Assembly: GCA_945876035.1 (NCBI GenBank)
Contig: CAMCMU010000021.1
Span: 1 to 64,000 of the forward strand
Source: Schlesneria paludicola DSM 18645
GTDB lineage: Bacteria; Planctomycetota; Planctomycetia; Planctomycetales; Planctomycetaceae
Length of the DNA stretch: 64,000 nt
Direction of reading: 5' to 3'
Shown here: in pieces, positions 56,241-64,000 of the stretch
Layout: every line of letters starts with the position of its first letter
How positions within the stretch are numbered: position 1 is the first letter of the stretch
The notes under the pieces: generated by a model
The model's database searches: none
The model's input: the letters and a program-made list of their open reading frames with translations, nothing else
What the model was told of the DNA's origin: nothing
Made by a program: the position numbers and the translations under genes

Positions 56241-58100
56241 ATGCGATCCGTAATTGCAACGGTCTCAATACCGCCTGTGATGATTCTTGGTGGAGGGATT
56301 CACGGTGCGGCGCTCGCCCGTGAATTGGCTTTGAACGGCGTGCCGGTGGTGCTCGTCGAGATCCACGATATTGCTGTCGGAGCCACCTCGAAGTCATCGC
56401 GGCTGATTCATGGGGGATTGAGATATTTGGAGTACGGTGATTTAGGTTTGGTTCGCGAATCGTTGATCGAACGCGGACGGTTACTGAAATCGGCACCGCA
56501 CTTGGTGCGTCCGCTACGGCTGTTTATTCCCGTGAGTCATCGTTGGTCAGGATTGATGCGTTCGGCGTTGGGCTTCTTTCAGATGGCGCGGACGCCGGTG
56601 GGGCGGTGGCTCCTCAAGCCTCGACGCTCCTCCGCCCCGCGCGGTTATTGGCCGGTACGCTGCGGACTGTGGGTCTACGACATTTTCTCATGGGGGGACG
56701 GCTTGCCACGGAGTCGGGGAGTTGCGGTCCCCTCCCCAGAAATCGCTCGGAAAAGGATCGCCGTAGAGGCCGCTGGCAAGGATCCGATGAGGCCGCCGAA
56801 TTTGGGGGGAAAGCGATCCGAAGATTCTGCCCTGCCGCGTGTCGCCGCTTCCAAATACCGTTGGCTCTGCGAATACCGAGACGCTCAGATGCTTTATCCG
56901 GAACGCTGCGTCTTCGCGCTACTGGCCGAAGCCGCGCGCGAAGCACGGCAACGCGAGTCGCTGTTTCGAGTGATTCCGCATGCCACGTTCGAGTGGCATC
57001 AAGGATCGGTCACGATTGGCTCGAAGAATTTGGAGGTCGCTCCGCAGGAATCTGCCGAAAACAAGGAGCCCTCGGCTCGAATCGATTGGACGTTCCAGCC
57101 ATCGATGATTGTCAATCTCAGTGGTGCTTGGGGTGACCTCACACTCCGAACAATCGATGCGGCAACGACGCCTCTGTTTGCCGGGACCAAGGGGAGCCAC
57201 TTTGTGACACGGAATGCGGATCTGAGGCGGGCGATTGGCTCAGGCGGTGTGTATGCCGAAACCGGTGATCGTCGTCTGGCCTTTATTTTGCCGTTCGGAG
57301 ACGCCGTTCTCGTCGGCACCACCGACGAGCCGTGGTCCGGAGCCCCTGAAGAGGCGATCGCCAGCCAGGAGGAACTCGATTATCTGCGAGGAATGGTCAA
57401 CGGAGTTTTGGGATTATCGCTCCTTCCCAGCGATATTGAATCGCACTATAGCGGAGTCCGACCACTTCCCCGAACGGCGGAGACCACCAACGCCGCCGTC
57501 TCACGCGAACATTCTCTAGTGGAACAGTCTCTTCAGGGCGTTCCCGTGCTAACGCTCGTGGGTGGTAAGTTGACCACGTTTCGTGCGGTCTCAGAACAAA
57601 TTGCCGACAAAGTCATGCGACAGATCGGCATCCCTCGGACAGTCTCGACACAAGATCGCATGATTATTGGAGCCGAGGATTTTCCGAAAACGCCTTCCGA
57701 CGGTCTATCCCTCCGGAAAATCTGGGCCGCCGATTTCGGGACATCGATTGAGGAAGTCAACGCCTTATGGCCGCTTTATGGCATGCGCACAAAAGAGATA
57801 CTGGCGTCCGTTTGCCATGAAGCGGCCGTGCCCGTCGCGGATTCAGAATTTATGCAACGCACCGTTCGCTGGATGATTAAACACGAATGGGTTCAGACTC
57901 TGGACGACCTCGTCGAACGTCGATTGATGCTTCTCTTTGCTCGGACACTGACTCGGGCAACTCTGCAGGATCTTGCGCTGTGCTTGGTGGCCTCCGGTTG
58001 TCTGTTCCAGCAGGACGTCGAAGCGGAAATTGCGAAGACCGGCGAACGCCTACAGAAGTACTATGGTCGACACCTGACGTCCTCGCCGGCAACAGATTGA
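56241..58100 (+). CDS. glpD: Glycerol-3-phosphate dehydrogenase, FAD-dependent
   Basis: This 619-residue flavoprotein oxidizes glycerol 3-phosphate to dihydroxyacetone phosphate at the membrane. The FAD-binding start GGGIHGAALARELALNG, the SSRLIHGGLRYLEYGDLGLV block and the C-terminal GGKLTTFRAVSEQIADKVM are present. Length exceeds the usual 500-560: an Arg/Pro-rich segment near residues 130-205 has no counterpart I know. ATG 56241 is preceded by GGAAGGCGAG. It stands alone with a weak following ORF. Confidence 0.9.
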   Translation: MRSVIATVSIPPVMILGGGIHGAALARELALNGVPVVLVEIHDIAVGATSKSSRLIHGGLRYLEYGDLGLVRESLIERGRLLKSAPHLVRPLRLFIPVSHRWSGLMRSALGFFQMARTPVGRWLLKPRRSSAPRGYWPVRCGLWVYDIFSWGDGLPRSRGVAVPSPEIARKRIAVEAAGKDPMRPPNLGGKRSEDSALPRVAASKYRWLCEYRDAQMLYPERCVFALLAEAAREARQRESLFRVIPHATFEWHQGSVTIGSKNLEVAPQESAENKEPSARIDWTFQPSMIVNLSGAWGDLTLRTIDAATTPLFAGTKGSHFVTRNADLRRAIGSGGVYAETGDRRLAFILPFGDAVLVGTTDEPWSGAPEEAIASQEELDYLRGMVNGVLGLSLLPSDIESHYSGVRPLPRTAETTNAAVSREHSLVEQSLQGVPVLTLVGGKLTTFRAVSEQIADKVMRQIGIPRTVSTQDRMIIGAEDFPKTPSDGLSLRKIWAADFGTSIEEVNALWPLYGMRTKEILASVCHEAAVPVADSEFMQRTVRWMIKHEWVQTLDDLVERRLMLLFARTLTRATLQDLALCLVASGCLFQQDVEAEIAKTGERLQKYYGRHLTSSPATD

Positions 58101-58195
58101 GACGGACGGAATTCCCTCCCAACGCGCGGGCCACGGGAGTTCGCTGGATAGCCGTTTGCCCAGAATCTCGTCTTCAGCCGACATCCGATCAGACA

Positions 58196-58372
58196 ATGCG
58201 AGGGGAGAGCCCTCTGCATCGCCGTTGTTGGCCTCGTGTGTTGCGTGTCATTGGCCGGCAGGGAGACTCACCGGCCATTCGCCGCTATAGTGTCACAGTT
58301 GCGGAGACGCACGACGGCAAGCTATCAGCGGAATTTCAAGGCGATTCGATCCTCGTGGAATTTTTGACGTGA
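58196..58372 (+). CDS. Possible small gene overlapping the epimerase start
   Basis: A short frame (about 58 codons, ATG 58196 to TGA 58372) has an ending that reads like protein ([22 protein letters not shown]). Its stop overlaps the GTG start of the epimerase in a 4-base overlap typical of coupled genes. No family is recognized. It may be a real small gene or a chance frame. Confidence 0.3.
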   Translation: MRGESPLHRRCWPRVLRVIGRQGDSPAIRRYSVTVAETHDGKLSAEFQGDSILVEFLT

Positions 58373-59349
58373 CAACATATTTGGTTACCGGCGGCGCGGG
58401 ATTCATTGGCTCTCATCTTGCCACACGTCTCGTCCTAGACGGCCACTGCGTGCGTGTGTTGGACAATCTGTCCACAGGAAATAGGGCGAATCTGGCTCAC
58501 ATTGCCGGGCGGTTTGAATTCCTACAAGCGGATCTGTCCGATCTGTCGGCAGTTTCCAAAGCGGTCCAAGGGATTGATGTGGTCTTTCATCAGGCCGCGC
58601 TGGCCTCCGTTCCTCGGAGTGTGGAACATCCCCTGGAGACTCATGCCGCCTGCGTGACTGGGACAATTCACTTGCTCGATGCGTGTCGCAGGCAGGGAGT
58701 CCGTCGGGTGGTTTATGCGGGCTCGAGCAGTGCCTATGGAAACCAAAAGACGATGCCGAAGCACGAAGCGCAACTGACCCAAGTCTTGTCGCCGTATGCC
58801 GCCGCCAAACTCGCGGCTGAACTGTACTGCGAGGCGTTCGCTTCGACCTATGGTCTCGAGACAGTTCGATTACGCTACTTTAATGTGTTTGGACCGAGAC
58901 AGGACCCGAACAGCCCCTATTCGGCCGTGATTCCACGATTTGTCGCCGCGTTACTGGCCGGTGATCAGCCCACAATTTACGGAGACGGCAGCCAGTCACG
59001 AGATTTTACGTATATCGACAATGTGGTCCATGCCAACCTGCTGGCGTCCACGACTGGGGGGGTTAGCGGGCATGTCTATAATTGTGCCTGCGGTGAATCA
59101 CTCAACTTGCTCGACCTGCTAAAGAGGATTTGCGAAAGACTGGATCTCCCGTTCGATCCAAAATTTGAGCCTTCACGGGTGGGCGATGTGCAGCATTCGT
59201 GGGCGGACATTTCTGCCGCCGTCCGCGACTTGGGATATGCTGTCCAAGTGTCTGCCAAGGAAGGACTTGCAAGAACCGTTGACTGGTATGTCGAGCAATA
59301 CCGATGCGGAAGGCCATTCCCCGCCGGAAACATGGATGCGAGGGGTTAA
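58369..59349 (+). CDS. NAD-dependent sugar-nucleotide epimerase (SDR family)
   Basis: This 326-residue protein begins [24 protein letters not shown], the Rossmann fold of extended SDR epimerases. The Ser and the YxxxK catalytic pair are seen in AGSSSAYG and [40 protein letters not shown] and [16 protein letters not shown] resemble UDP-glucose or UDP-GlcNAc 4-epimerases. The GTG start at 58369 has only a weak ribosome site and could depend on the small upstream frame. It supplies sugars for surface polysaccharide. Confidence 0.9.
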   Translation: MTTYLVTGGAGFIGSHLATRLVLDGHCVRVLDNLSTGNRANLAHIAGRFEFLQADLSDLSAVSKAVQGIDVVFHQAALASVPRSVEHPLETHAACVTGTIHLLDACRRQGVRRVVYAGSSSAYGNQKTMPKHEAQLTQVLSPYAAAKLAAELYCEAFASTYGLETVRLRYFNVFGPRQDPNSPYSAVIPRFVAALLAGDQPTIYGDGSQSRDFTYIDNVVHANLLASTTGGVSGHVYNCACGESLNLLDLLKRICERLDLPFDPKFEPSRVGDVQHSWADISAAVRDLGYAVQVSAKEGLARTVDWYVEQYRCGRPFPAGNMDARG

Positions 59350-59755
59350 AGTCGGAGCCCGTGAGATCTCCAGACCGAAGGGCATCCCTCTCCGTCTGGT
59401 GCCGAGATCGAAAATGACGGACGCGAAATCGCAAATTCAAATTTCAGGTCCACGCATTGTCGCCTGACGTGACATTTGATGACGGCTTCGTGCGCGTTCG
59501 GGTCGTGAATTTGCCGCCTCTGCACGGGTCCGAGTGTCTCACAATGACGGTTCGTGGATTGGAACACGGCAGATTGGGTCACCAGACATCCACAACATCC
59601 CCACACGGGTCCATGCGAGGATCTAAACTATCACGAACGAAGTGTCACGATCGCTAAATCCAGCCAATTCGACTCGGTTTCTCGAGCGGTGTTTGCCGAG
59701 GGGGTCTGTTGATCAGTGCTCTTCGCGTTGACTTGAAGCTGCGGAGGTCTAAGAT
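59350..59755. other. Gene-free stretch between epimerase and glycosyltransferase
   Basis: The 406 bp hold no supported gene; small frames on either strand have no ribosome sites. A strong GGAGG site for the following gene lies at the end. No terminator-like hairpin was noted. Confidence 0.45.
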
Positions 59756-60607
59756 ATGTTTCGCCGTCGCAAGGATGCGGTTCACAAGTCCGATGCATTT
59801 GCTCTAGGAAGTGGATCCATGTTTCCTCGCGTTTTGACAGCTCTCCCGGTTTACAACGAGGAGCGTCATTTGACGGAAGTCCTTTCCGAAGTTCGCAAGT
59901 ATACGCGCGAGATCCTGGTGATTGACGATGGCTCGACCGAGCCCACTCAAGAAATTATTCGGCAGGAGTCGGGGATCTATGTTCTTCGTCACGAACAAAA
60001 TCAGGGTTACGGGGCGGCGTTGCGGTCTGCCTTTGAATATGCTTTGTCCGGACAGTACGACGTTCTCGTGACCATCGACTGTGATGGGCAACACGAGCCG
60101 AGACTCATTCCGGAATTGTCTGCAGCCGTTTTTGATCGGGACGATCAGCCTGCGGATATTGTCTCGGGCAGCCGCTACTTGAAACGATTTCCGGGAGAAA
60201 GTGTTCCGCCTGCCAATCGTCGTCAGATCAATCGGCAGATCACGGACTGGTTGAATGGTCGATTTGAACTAGGCCTGACGGATTCATTTTGTGGTTTTAA
60301 AGCCTATCGCGTTGATGCCTTGTCCTCACTACGCATTACGGAACTCGGCTATGCCATGCCGCTTCAAATGTGGGTCCAAGCGGCCGCGCTCCATTGGAAG
60401 GTCGTCGAATACCCCGTGCCATTAGTGTACCTTGACGAAGAGCGTTCATTCGGAGGGGCTTTGGACAATGCCGACCGACGACTCGCTTACTACCATGAAG
60501 TTCTTGATCGAGAGATTGCTTCAATTCATCGGCCCGTCTCACTGTTCGGAAAAGGCAATCGTAATGTCTCGTTGTCCTACGGAGCGGCTCAGTCAGAGGC
60601 TGTCTGA
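59756..60607 (+). CDS. Glycosyltransferase family 2 (dolichol-phosphate-mannose-synthase-like)
   Basis: This 283-residue enzyme transfers a sugar from a nucleotide donor, likely to a lipid carrier. Motifs are LPVYNEERHLTEV at the start of the fold, VIDDGSTEPTQEI, and the metal-binding acids DCDGQHEP. No membrane helix is seen. ATG 59756 has GGAGG about 8 bases upstream. It lies between the sugar-nucleotide epimerase and the BshC-like gene. Confidence 0.88.
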   Translation: MFRRRKDAVHKSDAFALGSGSMFPRVLTALPVYNEERHLTEVLSEVRKYTREILVIDDGSTEPTQEIIRQESGIYVLRHEQNQGYGAALRSAFEYALSGQYDVLVTIDCDGQHEPRLIPELSAAVFDRDDQPADIVSGSRYLKRFPGESVPPANRRQINRQITDWLNGRFELGLTDSFCGFKAYRVDALSSLRITELGYAMPLQMWVQAAALHWKVVEYPVPLVYLDEERSFGGALDNADRRLAYYHEVLDREIASIHRPVSLFGKGNRNVSLSYGAAQSEAV

Positions 60608-60784
60608 CAAGAAAGGGTTGTTTTCGGAGGAGACGCTCACGTCCAGGCGTGGCCGTGTGTTCCCGGTCTGACCTTCAAACCCCGACTCTGCGAATTTATT
60701 ATTGTGGGATCCAAGGCAAGACACGGGAATGTTTCGTGAAAAAAGCAGTTCTCGGACAGCGGCTCAACGAAAGACATTCAGTGC

Positions 60785-62488
60785 ATGACGGCTGTTGAAC
60801 CGAGAGATTTGACTCAGGGCACGATTTTGTTCACAAGTCCCCTTGTCCAGACAGACGCACTTCTGGAAAACAGTGTCCCACTTCCGGCGATTCTGCCCCG
60901 AGAACATGGCTCGATACTGTGCCAACCCGAATGGCCGCGTATTTTTCAACGGCTCAGATCGAACTCTGCAAGACAGTCGGCAGCGAGCATCGATATTCAG
61001 GGAATGCCGCTGCAACGTCTGAGAGAATGGTCTCGATTCGTATTGCTCGATCAAGCGGTTCGCTACACGAGTTCACTTCTGAACGAAAACGTGCGGTGCG
61101 GCTCAGCGGATGTGCTGGTTGTGACCGGCCATCAACCCGATTTTTTTCACGCGGGAGTTTGGGCCAAAAACTTTGCAGCCTCCGGTTTGGCACGTGGTTT
61201 TCAAGGAAGTTCTCTGAATCTGATTATTGATAATGATATGTTGGTGAGCACGCGATTGCGTGTCCCGGTTGGCCCGCAATCCGCACCGCAGATCCAACAG
61301 ATTCCTTTTGACACGGACAGGCCAGCCGAGCCATGGGAAGAATCGAAGATTTTGAACAGGCCGCTGTTCCAGGAATTCGGTTCCCGTGTGGCCGGGCGGA
61401 TGCGTGAAAACTGGTCTGTCAATCCCCTGTTGGAACAGGGTTGGTCGGCTGCTGTCCAGCAGGCCTCAGTTTCCCATCGACTTTGCGATGTCTTGGCCGC
61501 GGTCCGAGTTGCTATCGAAAGACAGCACGATTTGACCAATCTGGAACTCCCAATGTCGCGTCTGTGCGAAACAGCACCCTTTCGCTGGTTCGTCGCGCAT
61601 CTCATGTCAAATTTGACGCGATTCCATGGCCTCTATAATGCGACGCTACACCACTATCGCCACTTGCACGGACTACGCAACGGCAGACATCCGGTTCCGG
61701 ATTTGGAGATTCGAGAGGATTGGTATGAAATTCCTTTTTGGATCTGGCGTTCAGGCGACTTGCAACGGGCTCGGCCGTTCATGCGGCGCGTCGGTTCGAC
61801 ATTGGAACTGCGGTGCCATCAGGAGATCATCGCTCGATGGACGCAAACGGCAACAGGCTCGGCGGAGGCAACGCTTGAGGCCTTGGAGGAAATTTCTCGG
61901 CGGGCGATCCGGTTCCGCACACGAGCACTCACCACAACGCTGTTTTCACGCCTTTGTCTCGCGGACGTGTTCATTCACGGAATTGGTGGCGCAAAATACG
62001 ATTCCATGACGGACTGGCTCTACGAGCAGTTTTTTGATGTGGCGGCGCCGCCGTTCGCCACCGTCTCTGCCACGTTCCATCTCCCCTTGGGTGTTTCGCC
62101 GGTCGAGGAAAACAGTGACGAAAAACAGCTTCGGCATCAGTTGCGAGACATCAGGTACAATCCCGATAGACACCAGACCTCGACCCTCAAGGCCAGCGAA
62201 GCCGATCTGGTTTCTGAAAAGCAACAACTCATCGCGTCGTTGGGGCGGCGGCGTCCGAACTCGACGGAAACCCGTCGCATCGAGCAGATTAACGGGATGC
62301 TGGCGGCCTCAACGGCCGAACTCGAAAATCATCTGAAAACGATGTGGAAAGCCAAACAGCTGCGTCGAGCCGCTGATTCCATTCGACGAGACCGTGAATT
62401 TGGTTGGTGTCTGTATTCGCCAAACGATCTGATTCCCACGCTGCAATCTGCGTTTGCACCGATTGCCGAGGAAGTTCATGCTGGATAA
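60785..62488 (+). CDS. BshC-like protein (possible thiol-ligase family)
   Basis: This 567-residue protein resembles BshC, the last enzyme of bacillithiol synthesis (joins cysteine to glucosaminyl-malate). The telling stretch is VTGHQPDFFHAGVWAKNFAA (residues about 113-132) with NLIIDND further on, close to the TGQQPG...K block of BshC. The block HGIGGAKYDSMTD (near 400) and PPFATVSATFHLPLG correspond to the GGPGE...SAT block. A coiled coil near 470-525 is also a BshC trait. Overall identity is low by eye, and neighbouring BshA/BshB genes are not in the window, so it might act on a different substrate. ATG 60785 is the first of the frame. Confidence 0.6.
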   Translation: MTAVEPRDLTQGTILFTSPLVQTDALLENSVPLPAILPREHGSILCQPEWPRIFQRLRSNSARQSAASIDIQGMPLQRLREWSRFVLLDQAVRYTSSLLNENVRCGSADVLVVTGHQPDFFHAGVWAKNFAASGLARGFQGSSLNLIIDNDMLVSTRLRVPVGPQSAPQIQQIPFDTDRPAEPWEESKILNRPLFQEFGSRVAGRMRENWSVNPLLEQGWSAAVQQASVSHRLCDVLAAVRVAIERQHDLTNLELPMSRLCETAPFRWFVAHLMSNLTRFHGLYNATLHHYRHLHGLRNGRHPVPDLEIREDWYEIPFWIWRSGDLQRARPFMRRVGSTLELRCHQEIIARWTQTATGSAEATLEALEEISRRAIRFRTRALTTTLFSRLCLADVFIHGIGGAKYDSMTDWLYEQFFDVAAPPFATVSATFHLPLGVSPVEENSDEKQLRHQLRDIRYNPDRHQTSTLKASEADLVSEKQQLIASLGRRRPNSTETRRIEQINGMLAASTAELENHLKTMWKAKQLRRAADSIRRDREFGWCLYSPNDLIPTLQSAFAPIAEEVHAG

Positions 62489-63457
62489 TCGATCCCACGG
62501 CAAATGGTCGTGGTCACTCTCAATGTTCGCCGGCGGCCGTGACTGCGAGGACCGTGCTGCGAATTCTTGGCCAGCGTTTTGATGACATCGTTCCGCTGGA
62601 ATTCACGCCAGACGCGTGCGGACATCGCCACCGACTCAACACCATCAGCCGCCGGCCGAGGCGGGACGCATGCGTGGTCGTGTGAATGTGCTCATTTTGC
62701 TGCCGCTGAAAATTTCGCAAGTTCCTGAAATCAGCGTGAAATTCCCTTGCAGGTCGTCTGTGGGGCACGGCAACAGCCGAGGTTCGCCGCGTCGGAGTAG
62801 AACGGTTCTGCTGGCCACCAGGACCGCCGGGCCGTTTTCGAAACGCCGTACCGACCGCGTGTCTGAGAACCGTGCCGAGTTCTCAGGTTGCCTCGTTGAG
62901 GAGGTCTTGCTGCAGCCGTCACGGTCCGATTGATCTTGCCCCCGTTCATCTTTCGGCCTCCGCGGCCAGACGGGTTCCACGGCAATCGCGTCTGGCCATC
63001 ATCTGCCGAGAGTGGTCATTCGACGTCGTCCGCGGACGACAGAGGGACGTGATTCGTGAGCAATCCACCGCGCGTGACTGACGACTCCTCGCGCCCGATC
63101 TCAGGGATCGATGACGCCCGCCCATCCATTCCACCAGTCGCTTCGCCCGGCTCGAATATCTGTGGGGAACTGTTCGAAGATCGTTCCCCACAGATATTCG
63201 AGTGGACACTGTGTCCGCCGCGTTAATTTTACGGATCGGACAACGACTCACAAAAGGAGTCAAACCGCGTCACGCCGTCGCCCCGAAAAATTTGGTCAAT
63301 GACGCGGGATAAACCAACGCGATCATTGGGACGGAAAGAGACTTCGAGTATCATGACTTGCGTCGGTCTGTCATGTTCTTGTTGAGTATCGGATGCCCAT
63401 TCAAGCAAGCATGCTCATGTGTGGGTCTGGCGTGTTGTCTTTTGCGCAATCTAATTT
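62489..63457. other. Long gene-free stretch
   Basis: The 969 bp contain no supported gene. Frames on both strands overlap each other, are rich in Arg, Pro and Ser, and lack ribosome sites. The one clear structure is the 20-bp inverted repeat at 63151-63202. The last 100 bp should hold the promoter for the sensor gene at the right edge. Confidence 0.5.
63151..63202. repeat. Perfect 20-bp inverted repeat with 12-base loop
   Basis: CTCGAATATCTGTGGGGAAC at 63151-63170 pairs without mismatch with GTTCCCCACAGATATTCGAG at 63183-63202. The loop is TGTTCGAAGATC. Neither side has a T-run, so it is not a typical terminator. It could be a mobile short repeat (REP/MITE-like) or a regulatory site. Confidence 0.92.
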
Positions 63458-64000
63458 ATGACAGATACTAATAACTCACGCCTTCCACGTCCGTTCATCT
63501 GGATTGTTGTGGCGATTTGTTTACTCCCCACACTCCTGAACTGGTGCGGTGTTGATTTTTCTACGCAAGGAAAAAAGCTAGATCGCGGCGAGATCGTCAC
63601 TTCGATCAATGATATTCCCGAACTATTGCGCAGCCGCATGATCAAGGGGCCACTCCTGCAGACGGTGTTGGAATGCAGTGCCTTCTGCGTCGCTTTGGTG
63701 ACCGCAGTGTTCGCCTTGATTCATTTCACGATTCGTCGTGACGTCACGACGCCGATTATCGGAACTGCATTGTTTGTTTCGGGTTTGATGGATGCTTTTA
63801 ATGTTTTGGCCGCGAACAGCTTATTATTGCATGTCATCGATTATGAAAACTTTATCCCGTTCACGTGGGCTATTTCTCGAACGTTTAACGTCTGTATCAT
63901 GGCCGCCGGAACAGGATTGTTCCTTCGCCGCGGATTGAAGGAACCGTTCGGCCGTCCTACGCGTAGCGTACTGTTCATTATCCTGGTTGGGGTCCTGTTC
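63458..64000 (+). CDS. N-terminal part of a membrane sensor protein (cut by window edge)
   Basis: About 181 codons are present with no stop before the end. It starts with a short basic segment, then several helices (WIVVAICLLPTLLNW, VLECSAFCVALVTAVFALIHF, IIGTALFVSGLMDAFNVLAAN, FTWAISRTFNVCIMAAGTGLFL). The LMDAFNVLAA...PFTWAISRTFN pattern recalls the MASE3-like sensory membrane domain that often precedes kinase or cyclase domains. The output domain is outside the window, so function is unknown. ATG 63458 was chosen as the first start of the frame. Confidence 0.6.
   Translation, partial: MTDTNNSRLPRPFIWIVVAICLLPTLLNWCGVDFSTQGKKLDRGEIVTSINDIPELLRSRMIKGPLLQTVLECSAFCVALVTAVFALIHFTIRRDVTTPIIGTALFVSGLMDAFNVLAANSLLLHVIDYENFIPFTWAISRTFNVCIMAAGTGLFLRRGLKEPFGRPTRSVLFIILVGVLF

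Noticed and set aside
62645-62985. Overlapping minus-strand frames in the right-hand gap
   Set aside because: Three frames overlap each other with Arg/Pro-rich composition and no start site, as expected from random high-GC DNA.
63151-63202. Inverted repeat as a tRNA gene
   Set aside because: It is a single 20-bp hairpin; it lacks the cloverleaf arms and the T-loop/anticodon pattern.

Overview
The window looks like chromosomal DNA of a planctomycete (Planctomycetota, probably close to the Planctomycetales), at moderate GC. The clues are the gene content: a twin-DUF4159 prenyltransferase-fold protein, a PQQ-propeller secreted protein, a heme-c/terpene-cyclase-fold protein, a DUF11-repeat envelope protein, a Tat-exported enolase-superfamily protein, and long intergenic spaces between mostly monocistronic genes. 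This placement is inferred from family distribution and was not confirmed by any search. No rRNA, tRNA, CRISPR array, insertion sequence or phage gene was found.

Region 1 (about 1.5-21.8 kb, all + strand) is the main feature. It is a continuous respiratory supercluster that appears to encode a whole quinol-to-oxygen branch. It starts with a Rieske protein carrying a long N-terminal extension, a short b6-like cytochrome b, and a second b subunit with about ten membrane segments. Next comes a 1349-residue membrane-anchored octaheme cytochrome c with a PDZ-like domain, a cupredoxin-like lipoprotein and a diheme cytochrome c lipoprotein. These are followed by cytochrome oxidase subunits II, I, III and IV (an A2-type heme-copper oxidase) with heme A synthase and heme O synthase in between. 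It ends with an ABC exporter pair, a SCO copper chaperone, a DUF420 membrane protein and a small Cys-Pro-Met-Cys membrane protein. Electrons would run quinol -> cytochrome b/Rieske -> multiheme cytochrome(s) and/or cupredoxin -> CuA of subunit II -> oxygen. No cytochrome c1 gene is present; the octaheme protein sits where it would be expected. A divergent DUF4392 (D-glutamate-cyclase-like) gene lies upstream.

Region 2 (22-32.7 kb) holds single genes: a PQQ-propeller protein, an unknown 168-residue protein, an AddB-like helicase/nuclease with Fe-S cysteines, a D-2-hydroxyacid dehydrogenase convergent with a galactonate-dehydratase-like enolase-superfamily enzyme, a heme-c-bearing terpene-cyclase-fold protein, and a DUF1294 membrane protein. 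Region 3 (32.7-43.3 kb) holds the twin-DUF4159 protein, phosphoglucomutase, RecG, a nitroreductase, a Tat-exported enolase-superfamily protein and peptide deformylase. Region 4 (43.3-53.6 kb) holds a four-repeat DUF11-like exported protein, a PilT-family ATPase, an adrenodoxin-spaced [2Fe-2S] ferredoxin divergent from leucyl aminopeptidase, NAD kinase with a clear terminator, and a YfhO-like membrane protein. Region 5 (54-64 kb) holds FtsH, glycerol-3-phosphate dehydrogenase, a sugar-nucleotide epimerase, a family-2 glycosyltransferase, a BshC-like protein, and the start of a membrane sensor cut by the window edge.

Seven gene-free stretches of 0.4-1.0 kb are described individually. Several contain short tandem duplications (12-21 bp). 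One contains a perfect 20-bp inverted repeat. Start codons were chosen from Shine-Dalgarno spacing, overlaps with neighbours and where the family normally begins; uncertain ones are flagged.
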